Below are positions 51,529 to 63,583 of a DNA stretch of 64,000 nt, piece by piece. The notes under the pieces were generated by a model. The model saw nothing but the letters and a program-made list of their open reading frames with translations, made no database searches and was not told where the DNA came from. Source of the stretch: Phlebopus portentosus (lineage: Eukaryota; Basidiomycota; Agaricomycetes; Boletales; Boletinellaceae); the NCBI GenBank assembly GCA_037892935.1, contig JAYXKI010000018.1, positions 868,001 to 932,000 on the forward strand. The letters are read 5' to 3'. Numbering within the stretch: position 1 is the first letter of the stretch; every line of letters starts with the position of its first letter. Both the position numbers and the translations under genes were made by a program.

Positions 51529-53156
51529 TGAAACTCCTGTGGACGTTCTGATGCCGGACGGGGAGTGTATAGTTCGAGGGGCTGCCCTAGAATACCTTCA
51601 AACGGTCAGCAGAGAATTACACCTGAGCTAAGGGCACGAAGGAGTGGAGGGAAATAGGGATAGACAATGGAAGGGCTTGGTGAGAACCGAGGATATGAGG
51701 GAAGCGCTCGAGGAGGAATTCCGAGGGTAGGCTTCTCCTGAGATCGACGGTGGCGGTGCAAAGGCTAAATCGACTCTCTGGCTCAGCTGTGAGCTCTGGA
51801 CTAAAGCCGACTAACCCAAGGCACAAGAACTAAACTAACTAAGCTACGCTAGTTGAACCACCAACCTAAACGTGACTAATCGACTGTGCTAACACACTGG
51901 TAAGCGACTGCAGTCGATCTCACTCGTAGTCTTAAGTGTCGAAACGTGGCGTAATAGTTCGAAACGTAATACGATGGACAAAGGATAATTGCTGAGTATG
52001 TTGAAATGTGATGCGAGGGATGGAGGTGCAAAACGATGACGGAAGGGGACTGAGAGAATCGAAGGATATGTGTGGGATGATGAAACCGACCGTTTCCGAT
52101 CGAAACGATGCGGAATAGCACCGGGCTGGTCTTGAGGAAGCGGAGAGTGGAAAGTCAAGAGGAAAGGGGTGATATGGTGTCCTTTCCCGACGACAATGAA
52201 GAGAAGAAGGTGTTGCGAGACCAAATGCGAGTGGCACGCAGAGTAACTGGGTTACGAGCGAAACCAGGCGAAACAGTTCGGAACACGTATGGAGGTATCG
52301 GTTCGGGTGAGAGAAGTAAGAGGAGCCTTTGTACGATCACAGCAAACTATACGAACATACGAACGGCTCTGCTACAAAGAGAGATCACCGATCGACTGTA
52401 CAGAACACGAAATATTATATATTAGACTATAGAGATGAGAGAGTCCACTACGAACAAGTAGACTAGAGGTCGAGGGACTTTGAGACGATGTGAGAACTGT
52501 AAGCTAAGCTCCCACTCAGCTCCGACTAAGCTGTCCTTCTACTACGAGAGTCGTGCTATATTTATACTAAACGTCCAAGACTGAGCCTCCCAGCAGTCAG
52601 AGAACCTACGTCACAAAGAAAAGGGAACGCATATCGCTATCTACAAAGGAGAGGAGCACATAGGAATGGTTTAAGGGACACATAGGTCAAAAGAAACAAT
52701 ACTAAGCATGTCTGGAATGAGAGCATAATGGATTAAAGGGGACGCATATAGAAAGGTCAGAATATGTGTGAAACCTTCGGAACTGGGTCTCTTTGAGCGG
52801 AACAAAGTGGAACTCGGGGAAACAACTTGGAAGGGCTCTGGCTAGCCTGACAAAGTAAGTCTGCGATGTTTAACAAAGGAGAGGGACTGAGGACGAGGTT
52901 GCAGGGTCAAATCTCTTTGTCTGGAATGCGGATCCGAGGTCTGGAGACTTGTGATCGACGCGTGCAAACTCAATGCCGTGATTCTCCTGTCTTGATGGCC
53001 GATCAAAGAATGGTGCATGTGCCATCTGGACTATGGCGTTCTTGCTAAGTCTACTCGTTCGAGCAAAACCAGTCAAAACTGAGCGAAACCAGTTGGAACA
53101 CCGCGGAACTGGTCGTAATGACTCCGTATGTTCCCAAGCTTCAGACTTACTCTTCA
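51529..53156 (-). repeat. 3' LTR of family A (1628 bp)
   Basis: It has the same ends as 661-2288 in inverse orientation. The TATA box is near 52557. CpG decay relative to copy 1 is conspicuous. Confidence 0.92.
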
Positions 53157-53284
53157 TCTCCCGGGTTCATGAAATAGTGACTGTCCGCGGTCACTCCCAT
53201 CTCAATCCAATGCATGGGAGTTTCGAAGCATAACGCGTCACGTCTAAATTTTCTTCCGCTGTCATCTCTTCTTCATTCTCCAAT

Positions 53285-55570
53285 ATGTTCACTTTCGAAG
53301 AAATCGTTGCGCTCTTGGGACCCATCAACTCCAATGACGACTGGAAGACAGCGGTCGCAAAATTCGAGGCAGACGTTGCCTTGGCCAGATCAGCAATAGA
53401 TGAACTAGACCATGGCGTCACAACGGTAATTCTGCCGGATAAGACAAAACTGGTCGAATGGATCGCGCCTACAGGTTTGATGATGGTACGGTGGTTGACG
53501 AATCCGGTGATGGAATCTTTGATGGATGGGTGGAAGGCAACCACGGTGCATAAACCACACACTCTAATCAAGAATTTTTGTTAATGAAATTCGACAGGCA
53601 TGGAAGGAAGCATTGGAGCAAGTCTGTCCCAAAGGAACGAAAGAAGTCTGGTTGGAGATGGCGTACTCCAACTACTGCAACACGGACGCTCTCCTACGGA
53701 CGCTGTACTACGATCAACGGGAATTTTACGCCAGGATGGAGACCAAATGACGAGCTTTCTTCTGCAGATGCAGGGTTCCATTTTATCCTGCCTCGTTCGA
53801 TTCGACTTGTGGGTTCTTCTTAGGCAAATCGTTCCCTCCAATGTTCCCGAAACTGCACCCTGACATCAAAAAGGCTCTCGAGAACGTGAGAATGGAGAGC
53901 TCCAAGTTCCAACAAATGGCAAGGTTCACTGGCAACACGGACTACACGTGAGACGAAGCTGTCCGGAGTCACGTAGGTACTTCTTCTTGTCTATCCTCTC
54001 CATCTAATCCTTCCTACAGCAAGCGTTCGAATATTGGGAGGATATCGAGCAATGACACCTTCGTGCAGGGCACATCCTTCGCATCGACAAGGTGAAATTG
54101 AGAACAGTCCAGCTCCTCTGGGAATACTACGGCTATTCCATTCTTCGTCGTCGGCTCTATCAACTTGTTCGTGCTCAGGAATCCAAAACGCAACAACAAC
54201 AACAGCAACAACAACGATCCCAACAAGTGCTGTCTGAACCTTTTTCTCAACCGCAACAACAACAGCAGCAACAACCAATGCTGCCTGAACCATTTCCTCC
54301 ACAACAACAACAACAGCAGCAACATCAAATGCTGCCTCAGGACGTCGATAGTCCAATGGAGGTTGATTCCGCTCCTCTTCAGGTCGAAACTGGCGAAACG
54401 ATTGAGGATGGAGAAGTCGCGGAACTGGTCAAAACGCTTGAAACTGGAGCGGAACGTTTGGAAGGGGCTAGCCATTCTACACCCTTAACCTCACTCGAAC
54501 CCACAATGCTCGAGATTGAGCTTCGCAAGAGTGAAAGACGTGAAGAAGAGGAACGCGCTGCTCAACGCGCCGAAATCTCCTGGATGGCTGCCGAAATCGA
54601 GGCCAACATGCGACGACGGCTGGATGTAGAGACTCGCCGCGTTCATGGTGTTCGGCAAGTGGTGGACTCGGACAAGGAGACTCCTGCGATTCAGGAAAGT
54701 CCTGAGAGTCCTCCTCCTGGTCATCGGGGAGAAGACTCCGTTGTCATGAGTCCAGGCGACGGAGGAATGGATATCGGTGATGTGGGAATGGAGGCGAATA
54801 AGCCGTTTGAGGCGGACGCAAGCCTTGAAGAGATTCAGGCTCTCAATACTGCGAGCAACAACAACAACAGCAACAACAACAACAATAGCGGTACTGCTGC
54901 TGTTCCGCACGAAACTGTCAAAATGCGAGCGAGACGCGTTTCTCTGGTACAACGAGCGTCTTCTCAACCTGAGGCTGGTCCTTCTAGGATTCCAGCTAAT
55001 GGTGGTGGTTCTGGTGGTGACGACAACGATAATGACGACGACGACGACGACGACGATGGTGACGAATGATTGAGCGATGGGCGCATTCGTCATCGGGTTC
55101 CGTGCGACCAGTGCCAGAAGCATGGCCGTGATTGCGTAGGTCTTCTGCAGAGGACCTGCACTCCGTGCTTGAAGCAGGCGAAGGGCTGTAGTCTAGCCAT
55201 GAAGGGCAGGGCTGTAGCTGCGAAGCGTAAGGCAGCTCGGGAGGCGCACGATCGGGAAGCAAAACGCCAGAAAGTCATAGCTCTGGCAGCCAGATCAGTG
55301 GGTGGTCGCGTCGAGCATGAAGCTCTGCAGCGGGAGGTTGGGGAATCCGAGCTGCAGTTCGTGCTGGTGCGGATGGATCACTGGGACAAGGTCCTGTCCC
55401 GGATGCTGAACGAATTCAGCATCCTCGTAGTGCAGGCGCACGCAGATCGTCATCTGCTGCTCGAGTTGGCTGGGGTGAAGACTGGGGAAGATGAAGACGA
55501 GGAAGAGGAAGATAGAGGGGAAGTGGAGAGGGTTCGTCAGTCGAAGGGGAAAGGTAGGGCTCGGGAATAG
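53285..55570 (+). pseudogene. Antisense three-exon gene of family A: six-cysteine cluster protein, about 728 codons, four TGA stops
   Basis: Exons 53285-53545, 53598-53972 and 54020-55570; introns of 52 and 47 bp, both phase 0 with CTAAT branch points. The N-terminal 250 residues look globular (FTFEEIVALLGPINS, WLTNPVMESLMDGWK, WEYYGYSILRRRLYQLV). Then come three glutamine-rich runs, a charged coil (ELRKSERREEEERAAQR), an Asn run and an Asp run. Last is the cluster PCDQCQKHGRDC ... CTPCLKQAKGC (C-X2-C-X6-C-X7-C-X2-C-X6-C, about residues 574-602), followed by a basic helix and an acidic tail. In-frame TGA at 53748, 53949, 54053 and 55067; copy 1 shows CGA at the first site. Probably a nuclear nucleic-acid-binding protein when intact. 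Confidence 0.75.
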
Positions 55571-56020
55571 AGTATAATCGTCGCGTATGCTCTATGTCCT
55601 GGTCGGACTTTTGTAAAATAGAAAAAGAAAAGGACAAAAGAAAAAGAAAAATAACTTGTACTGTACATAGTTGTTTTTATAGTTAATTTATACAATTTTG
55701 TTTTGGTTTTTTGTGAATTTACGTGCGATCGAGCGAGACTGAGTGAAGACTAGAAGAATAGATCAAAGAATTCAAGGAATAGGATGAAAGGAAACTGATA
55801 TGAAGTGAATTGAGGTGTTTCGCTGTTGTTCCGCTGTTTTGAACGGCGAAACTGTGCGGAACTGCGTATTAAGTGATAGTACACGCGTTAGATCCTATAG
55901 TGGATCACGCTAGCAGAGACGAAACTATAGAAGGAGAATTGGAAGATTAGAATTGATCAAAGGCAGAGAGAGAGAGAATCGGAAATAAGTAAGGAGCATA
56001 TATGAAGGGAAATGAATGAT
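55571..56020. other. Spacer between pol end and antisense gene end, family A
   Basis: There is no coding signal. It is A/G-rich near 55620-55660 and then T-rich. It contains gtttcgctgttgttccgct and its inverse cggcgaaactgtgcggaac, the motif typical of family A. Confidence 0.4.
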
Positions 56021-59000
56021 TTAATCGGAATTTTGGGACTCATCGTCAGGGAATTTCTCTGGCAAATCTTCTATTTTGGGTATGTCATCATCTTCATCCG
56101 ATCCAATGAGCTTGGTCACCGGAACGGTCAAATGTGAACACGGGAAGTACGGAACCAGGCGAAACGCTGCTATTCGGAGTTTCGAAACCACTCCATCGAG
56201 TTCAGCGACGATATACGAACTGCCTTGGGTGCGTCGAACTACCACGTAGGGGCCTAAATAGCGGGGTTTCATTTTACGATTGAGTTCCATCTTGATACAC
56301 GTGTTTCACAAGAGTATGAGGCTTCCTGGCTGAAAGTCGTAGTCCTTGATTCTATGCTTCTCCACCTCAGCGAACTGCTTCGCATATGCATGCCTTGCAT
56401 TCATGACGAGTTTCGCAATGCGATCCAACTCTTCTGGACGTTTCTGGAGTTGTTTTGCACGTATTACAATGAGTTCCGACGTCGTAACTGGCGAATTGAG
56501 CGGCGGTGCCAGGTATGTTGCTTCTGCGAGGTCGAAAGGCAAAACTGCTTCGACTCCATGGGCCATGTAATACGGGGACATTCCTGTTGCTCTGTTGATT
56601 GTGATTCTTTCTGCCTAAAATACTGAGTCAGCGTGATCACTCCAACGCTTGTCATTACCGTCTGCAGCTTTAATCAAGGCTTCCTATACATCAAAATGTC
56701 TGCGTTCGACTAATCCATTTGCGCATGAGTTGTATGACGAAATCTGAATGTGGTTGATGTGATACCGCATCTTCAAGTAATCTAGCGCAGCAACAAATAG
56801 TGTGCCATTATCAGTAACAAGTTCGAGGCATGCTCCATATCGACACAAAAGGTTCTGGAAGATAAACTGGCCTACGGTCTTACCAGTTTCTTCACGAAGA
56901 AGTCTAAATTTGGGATACGCGGTTAACGAACAATGCACATGCACGATATATCAGAATCCACTTGATTTCGGCATGACCTTCGAGTCAATATGGATGCGTT
57001 GGAACAGAGGGGCTACCTCCAGTACATTCAGTGGGATAAGAATATTCTTCGTCTGGCGTATCTGGCACTCATGACAGGTGCGCACAAAATACTTCATGTC
57101 CTGTCCTAAGGACGGCCACCAAAATCTCTCCAGCAGTCGCATTTGAGTGCAGAAAATTCCTTTGTGTCCTAGATCGTCGTGAGCTTGCTTAACTAGGTCC
57201 CATCTGCGTTTTGCTTCTATTACGACTTGGTGCCGGCCGTTCCGCACTTTTCTCCACAGACGGCCTCCCTTCACGAAGAAGTCAGCTGCATACCTGATTA
57301 GCTTCACATAGCCACTATCGCTAAGATTGTCTGGGCATGTGAGATGCGTGATTAGCTTTGTGACGTCATCTAAGCGGCTATCCTTCCTTTTCATAGATTC
57401 CGTAGAAGGAAATAGGTTCTCAGTCACTGTTTCGCTAGGTGTTCTGCTCTGTTGCGCTACTTGGTATGTCGAAACCGGCTCTTCTATCGCAAAACCGTAC
57501 ATTTTGTCTACCCATTCTTCATACGTTTCATCCAGAGGGGGGTCTTCTTCAGCTGCTCTTTGTCTGGATAATCCATCGGTACACCGGAAATCGGCTGCTG
57601 GGATGTGTCTGAGCTTGAAACTGAAGAGAAGGATACCTGCGATCCATCTGTTAATAGTTGCATTGGGCTGCAGGTCGGGATTGTTGATCATCTCCTTGAT
57701 GTATGCTGCATCCATTTCGACTACTAGATTCCGGACTCCGATGAGATACAGTCGCATCGCGTGCAATGCTCGAAATAAGCCATATAACTTGATTTTCGGC
57801 TGTGAATATGATGCCTGGGTCTGATTCCAGTTAATAGAACCGAATCGATTGATCCTTCGCCTTCCATCCGAGTGCTCTTGTCCTAAATACCAACCAACTC
57901 TAATAATAGATGAGTCTACCGCCAATATTACTTCGTTATCCGACGCGTAGTCGATTGCACACAGCGCGGGGCAAAGAATAACGGCTTGCTTTAGTTCGTC
58001 CATTGCGTTCTGTTCTTCGTCTGTCCATGCAAAAATCTGGTTCTTCCTTGTCATGCGGTACAATGGGCGAGCGAGTTTCGAATAATCCCTGATGAAAATT
58101 TGAAGGACTCCTACCATTCCCAGAAATCTTCTGACTTCCGTCAGCGTTCTACATGGCGGCCAATCTCGTATCTTCTGTACTTTCGAATCATCTGGCTCGC
58201 GTCCCTGATACGTCAACTTGTGTCCAACGAATACGGCTGACTCCACACATGGAACCAACTTCTTTCCTGAAAACGTTCCTCCTACGGCCTTCATTCGCTG
58301 TAAAATTCTGTTCACATCGCATATATGCTCATACACGAAACGACAAATCTCGGAGTTTTCTAGTATGGTCTTGTACGAACCATCTGGTAACTCATATTGC
58401 AATTTTGGGCCTAAACCGGGTGCATCATCTGCGAAAGGGTTCATAACGTGCGGAATCTCATCCTGAAGGATAAAGGCCACGTTGTTATGTATAATCTGCA
58501 AGGAATTGGTATATCCCATTGGTAGAACCGTCATTCGAAATGTTCCCAAGGGTGTCTGGAATGTAGTAAGATCTCATGAGTGTTCGTCAAGCTTTCTTTG
58601 GTCGAAGGCAATGAATAAATCCAACTCCGTGTAACAAGCTCGTCCTCCACTACTCTCTGCAATCGTTTCGACGTTCGGTGGTACTGCTGAGTCCTTTACC
58701 CGTAACCGCATTAAGATCCTGCAAGTCGATGATGGATCGCAACGTTTCTTTGTCTTTCTTTACCAAGCAAAACCATCTGGATCGATATGATGAATTCGAC
58801 AGTTCAATAACCCCATTGCGAATCTTCTCTCGAATAAGTTCGAGGGCCTTGTCATAAATTCCCGGGGGAATTGGAATGCTCTTGTGCTGCCATGGTATAT
58901 GCGGTATTGTGGGAATGCGTATCGGGTCGAAATACGTCGGATCGAGTGTTCCGCATTCGGATTCGGTCCATGCCAATGCTTCTTCCTGCAACATAATTAG

Positions 59001-59471
59001 ATTCTTCACTAACAACCTCTCCGCTGGCCACAGAAAGGTATTCTCATTGATCTTCAGTGCTTCCATCCTTTCGGCAGTTACACGACCCGTGGGTTCGAAC
59101 GGCTTCGGTACAACTGGCATCTCGGGCATCCCTCTCAACGGATCCAGATGCTGCCTTCATACGATCCTGTATTCTTCTGAAAGGACTCCCGGGATCGGCC
59201 TGACTTTCTGCGCTACTCGTTTGTAAGCCATTACTGCCGCATCTTCTTCTTCTGCGGTTTCTAAAACACAGGAATGATATGACCGTTCTTCTTTGTCAGT
59301 AGTATAGCAATTTTGGTTTAATAAATAAGGCAATCGTTGGTTGAAAAGAGATGGGATTTTGTGTGAAATAAATTCGAAATCATAAGAAAATACCTGAACC
59401 GGCAATTGGTCACTACTATTTTCGTCTCTCCAATTTCTCTCAATCAGTTCCTCGATGCTTGCGGAAAACCC
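56021..59471 (-). pseudogene. Family A Pol: reverse transcriptase, RNase H, integrase (several stops)
   Basis: Pol is entered by a minus-one shift at 59471-59465. Reverse transcriptase has SSYRSRWFCLVKKDKETL, TPLGTFRMTVLPMGYTNS and NPFADDAPGLG (FADD where B has YIDD). RNase H has ILAVDSSIIRVGWYLG and VEMDAAYIKEM. The integrase finger is HDDLGHKGIF ... CHECQ, with core motifs HIDSKV, VTDNGTLF and NGLVERRHF. The C-terminus is KPRYLGPYVVVRRTQGSSY, with no chromodomain. Stops near 59157, 58573 and 56946 are TGA, and the one near 58573 aligns with Arg in family B. A single-base frameshift lies near 58700. About 1150 codons, as in B. Confidence 0.9.
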
Positions 59472-61837
59472 TTTGGAAGTGGTCCTCGCGCGATCGTTCG
59501 AATTCCGGTGGCCACTTTGCTTTGCTTTCTGCGATTGTTCGGGTCTGTTAAGGTGATATGTTGGTCACCTGATGTGTAATCCTTCATTTTGCACTCCGTA
59601 ATAGCAAAAAACGGTCTCCCTAACAAAGCCTGGAATGGAGCGTTCGGAACGACTTGGACTTGGAGCGAAACGTCAATCCCGGCTATCGTGAACTTCACGT
59701 TAGAGATCATGCTAATGGTAGATGACCTAGCTGCGTCTGCTGTCTCGAGGATCATTCCTTTGTCAGAGGATAGGGGTATCTGAAGCTTCTCCCATATATC
59801 TTCGCGGAGCAGACACACTACGGCTCCCTGGTCAAGCACACATTCGACTTCTAGAGTGTCTTCAATCAACGCACTAACGGTCCTGAGGGGCATGGATGCC
59901 TCTGCGGTGACGCCTTGTCCACTGAGCGCCAGTATTTCTTCTGTCGAAAGTGTTTCGCCTGTTTCGACTTGTTCCGACGTGAAACGCCCAACTTGTAACG
60001 TAAGTGAATCATCCACGACCTCACCATATTTGACTTCAGCTGCATTGTATCTCTTTGCCGTCGTCAGCTCCTTCATCTGTTTCCTAACGTCCGGGGCGAT
60101 TGAGAGGAGTTCACGTTGGCTGATGGTGATAGGGGTATCGAGGGTACGAGTCAGAACGTTGGAGACTGCGCTCGAGTCTTCTATTGGTACGACATATTTA
60201 TACTGGGGTTGTGATTTCCTGGTAATGTCATCCTGCTGCGGTGACTGGAGTGACCTTGTCGAGGGCCACGTGTCACTCGGTGGCACGGGCTGCAGTTTCG
60301 CCTGTGCCTTCTTATGAGGCTGAACTCTAGGGATCTCTATGCCATCGGGCTTCGTTCTTCGTCCACCAGCTGCCTTCTTCTTCACCTTGTTAATCAAAAT
60401 CTCCAAATGTTCGATGTCGTAGTTTTCCTGCTCGTCCTGATCTTCTTCGTCGTGACTATATGCGTACGCTGGACCAGCTTGATGACTATATGTGGGCGTG
60501 ACCGACTCGACCATCCCTACCATGTGTGTCGCCGGGGCTTTAGCATGAAAGCTATCGATTCGTTCTTTGAGATTGTTTCCTGGTAGCGACCTTGTAATGA
60601 GACCACCATTCGGCAACACAATCCTTCCATCTGGGCTCCTAATGCACTTTCCGGCTTGGATGTACTCAAGAACCTTCATACACGATCAAATATAGTGTCC
60701 TGCTTCGCCGCAGAAGTTGCAAACTGGGTTGCGCGGAGTTTCGCTGCGTTCCACCCCTGGTCAATGCGGAATGTTCCCTTTGCTCAGGGCATCGAGCGTA
60801 ACCTGGAAACTCTTCAACGTATCCATTACCTTCGCCAAATCTACTTCTTCCTTCTTCACGACACTTGTTGAAGCTTCTCTGGTAGCTGGGGGTGGAAAGT
60901 TACTGCCGAAACTGCCCACAATCTTTCCTCCCAGCACAAAATTCGAATGTTCAAGCACGTCCTTAATCTTGTAAGGCGTAGACGAATCGTGGTCTGGTAG
61001 CTTAATCTCGATACAACGAATGAGCGCCTCTCTAAGGTCTCCTGTAATTCCCATCAGGAACATCTCGTCAGCTTGGGACTCCAAGATCTTTCGGTTTGTT
61101 ATAAGATACTTAGAGCGCCTGACAAATTCCCGATGATATTCGCCTAGGTCTTCTCGGTTCTTGATCCCTTTCTTCGCCCGTTCTACGACCAAATGCTCCA
61201 GTTCTCCCTTGGAGTAGCGTTTCCCTGCTGTGAGACTCGGGTATAGAGCTATAATCTCTCTCTTCACCGTCTCCACATTAGGGTTCGGGTCATTAATCTC
61301 GTCGGTAGTCTCCCAAAGTTCCGCGACATCGGTCTTCGCATAGTACAAGAACTTTCAGACATGATCTCTATCGTTCCATGCGGCCTGTCTTGCAATTTCT
61401 GCAACGTCTTCGAAGAACCTAGGGAGTTCCTTTGGTTCTGAGCCGTCAAACGTTGGGGCACGTTTGTCCCCATGCGAGGGCGGTTGGTACGCCATTGCAG
61501 TTTGTCAATTTGTAAGTTGTTGTAATACGTTAGCATTAGCAGACAGATGAGCTATTATCGCTGCGTTGCTGGCTAAGATCTGTTGAGTTCCAGTAGGTAG
61601 TTGGTAATTGGTAGGCGGGCTAGCTGGTCTGTTCGGTGAGCCTGGGGTGGAAGCTGGCACGGATGAGAGGTTGGGGAGTTCTGAATCGGCGATGGTAGAT
61701 GGGGAATGATCTAGGGAATCGGTGTTGGAAGGAATGGCGCTAATGGATTGTTGCAAGGGTGTTTTGCTGTGTTCCGCATTTTCCGCAGCGGAATGTAAGT
61801 TGCGATTGACAATCCTCAGCCTTCGAGTCGGCGGCAA
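59444..61837 (-). pseudogene. Family A Gag-protease, one frame with several TGA stops
   Basis: Pieces at 61837-61505, 61503-61348, 61348-60761 and 60679-59444 share one frame. They include Gag N-terminus (RIVNRNLHSAAEN), capsid (FDGSEPKELPRFFEDV, LYPSLTAGKRYSKGELE, EYHREFVRRSKYLI), zinc knuckle CNFCGEAGHYI-x-SC with TGA inside, the block PQYKYVVPIEDSSAVSNV shared with B, and a retropepsin with LDQGAVVCLL (DQG instead of DSG) and APFQALLGRPFF. Breaks at 61503, 61350, 60760 and 60690 are all TGA. No ATG is found near the N-terminus. The frame ends at 59444, just after the GGGTTTT heptamer. Confidence 0.85.
59465..59471 (-). promoter_or_regulatory. Minus-one frameshift heptamer GGGUUUU, family A
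   Basis: In the protease frame the codons read AAG GGT TTT, so the heptamer is in the X-XXY-YYZ register. The minus-one frame opens directly into Pol (GFSASIEELIERN), while the zero frame stops 19 bases later at 59444. Confidence 0.65.
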
Positions 61838-61934
61838 AACCTGATGTTCTACAGGGACTCGAGCGGAATGGCTACGTGTAACTCATCTGCTAGACGAATT
61901 TGGCGGGGTATTTGTAATGGTTGGACAGTAAAAT

Positions 61935-61954
61935 CCCCCTCGCTGGGGGCTCCA
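61935..61954 (-). promoter_or_regulatory. Primer binding site candidate, family A
   Basis: On the minus strand TGGAGCCCCCAGCGAGGGGG starts 2 nt after the LTR end. It resembles the family B site. Confidence 0.55.
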
Positions 61955-61956
61955 CT

Positions 61957-63583
61957 TGAAACTCCTGTGGACGTTCTGATGCCAGACGGGGAGTGTATAG
62001 TTCGAGGGGCTGCCCTAGAATACCTTCAAATGGTCAGCAGAGAATTACACCCGAGCTAAGGGCACGAAGGAGTGGAGGGAAATAGGGATAGACAATGGAA
62101 GGGCTTGGTGAGAACCGGAAATATGAGGGAAGCACTCGAGGAGGAATTCCGAGGGTAGGCTTCTCCCGAGATTGACGGTGGCGGTGCAAAGGCTAAATCG
62201 ACTCTCCAGCTCAGCTGTGAGCTCTGGACTAAAGCCGACTAACCCAAGGCACAAGAACTAAACTAACTAAGCTACGCTAGTTGAACCACCAACCTAAACG
62301 TGACTAATCGACTGTGCTAACACACTGGTAAGCGACTGCAGTCGATCTCACTCATAGTCTTAAGTGTCGGAACATGGCGTAATGGTTCGAAACGCGATAT
62401 GATGGACGAAGAATAATTGCTGAGTATGTTGAAATGTGATGCGAGAGATGGAGGTGCAAAACGATGACGGAAGGGGACTGAGAGAATCAAAGGATATGTG
62501 TGGGACGATGAAACCGACCGTTTCCGATCGAAACGATGTGGAATAGCACCGGGCTGGTCTTGAGGAAGCGGAGAGTGGAAAGTCAAGAGGAAAGGGGTGA
62601 TATGGTGTCCTTTCCCGACAACAATGGAGAGAAGAAGGTGTTGCGAGACCAAATGCGAGCGGCACGCAGAGTAACTGGGTTACGAGCGAAACCAGGTGAA
62701 ACGGTTCAGAACACGTATGGAGGTATTGGTTCGGGTAAGAGAAGTAAGAGGAGCCTTTGTACGATCACAGCAAACTATACGAACGTACGAACGGCTCTGC
62801 TATGAAGAGAGATCACCGATCGACTGTACAGAACATGAAATATCATATATTAGACTATAGAGATGAGAGAGTCCACTACGAACAAGTAGTCTAGAGGTCG
62901 AGGGACTTTGAGACGATGTGAGAACTGTAAGCTAAGCTCCCACTCAGCTCCGACTAAGCTGTCCTTCTACTACGAGAGTCGTGCTATATTTATACTAAAC
63001 GTCCAAGACTGAGCCTCCCAGCAGTCAGAGAACCTACGTCACAAAGAAAAGGGAACACATATCGCTATCTACAAAGGAGAGAAGTGCATAGGAATGGTTT
63101 AAGGGACACATAGGTCAAAAGAAACAATACTAAGCATGTCTGGAATAAGAGCATAATAGATTAAAGGGGACGCATATAGAAGGTCAAAATATGTGCGAAA
63201 CCTTTGGAACTGGGTCTCTTTGAGCGGAACGAAGTGGAACTCGGGGAAATGACTCGGAAGGGCTCTGGCTAGCCTGACAAAGTAAGTCTGCGATGTTTAA
63301 CAAAGGAGAGGGACTGAGGACGAGGTTGCAGGGTCAAATCTCTTTGTCTGGAATGCGGATCTGAGGTCCGGAGACTCGTGATCGATGTGTGCAAACTCGA
63401 TGCCGTGATTCTCCCGTCTTGATGGCCGATCAAAGAACGGTGCACGTGCCATCTGGACTATGGCGTTCTTGCTAAGTCTACTCGTTCGAGCAAAACCAGT
63501 CAAAACCGAGCAAAACCAGTCGGAACACCGCGGAACTGGTCGTAACGACTCCGTACATTCCCAAGCTTCAGACTTACTCTTCA
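61957..63583 (-). repeat. 5' LTR of family A (1627 bp)
   Basis: It ends TGAAACTCC (61957) and ACTCTTCA (63583) on the plus strand, matching 51529-53156. The two LTRs differ at a few percent of sites, mostly transitions at CpG, so this copy is older than the B element. Confidence 0.92.

Larger units (their letters stand above)
51529..63583 (-). mobile_element. Ty3/gypsy family A, full-length 12-kb element
   Basis: LTRs of 1628 and 1627 bp bracket gag-protease, pol and an antisense gene, all on the minus strand except the antisense gene. No target duplication is visible: the left flank ends ...gaggcgt and the right flank starts tcattct. The element may have been formed or trimmed by recombination. 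The many premature stops are nearly all TGA. Confidence 0.9.

Noticed and set aside
54491..55123. Minus-strand ORF opposite the antisense gene of family A (Val/Ile runs)
   Set aside because: It is the reverse reading of the Asp and Asn repeats and has no independent support.
55109..55197. Calling the antisense proteins Zn2Cys6 transcription activators
   Set aside because: The spacing fits, but the cluster is C-terminal and no middle homology domain of fungal activators is seen. I describe it as a six-cysteine cluster only.
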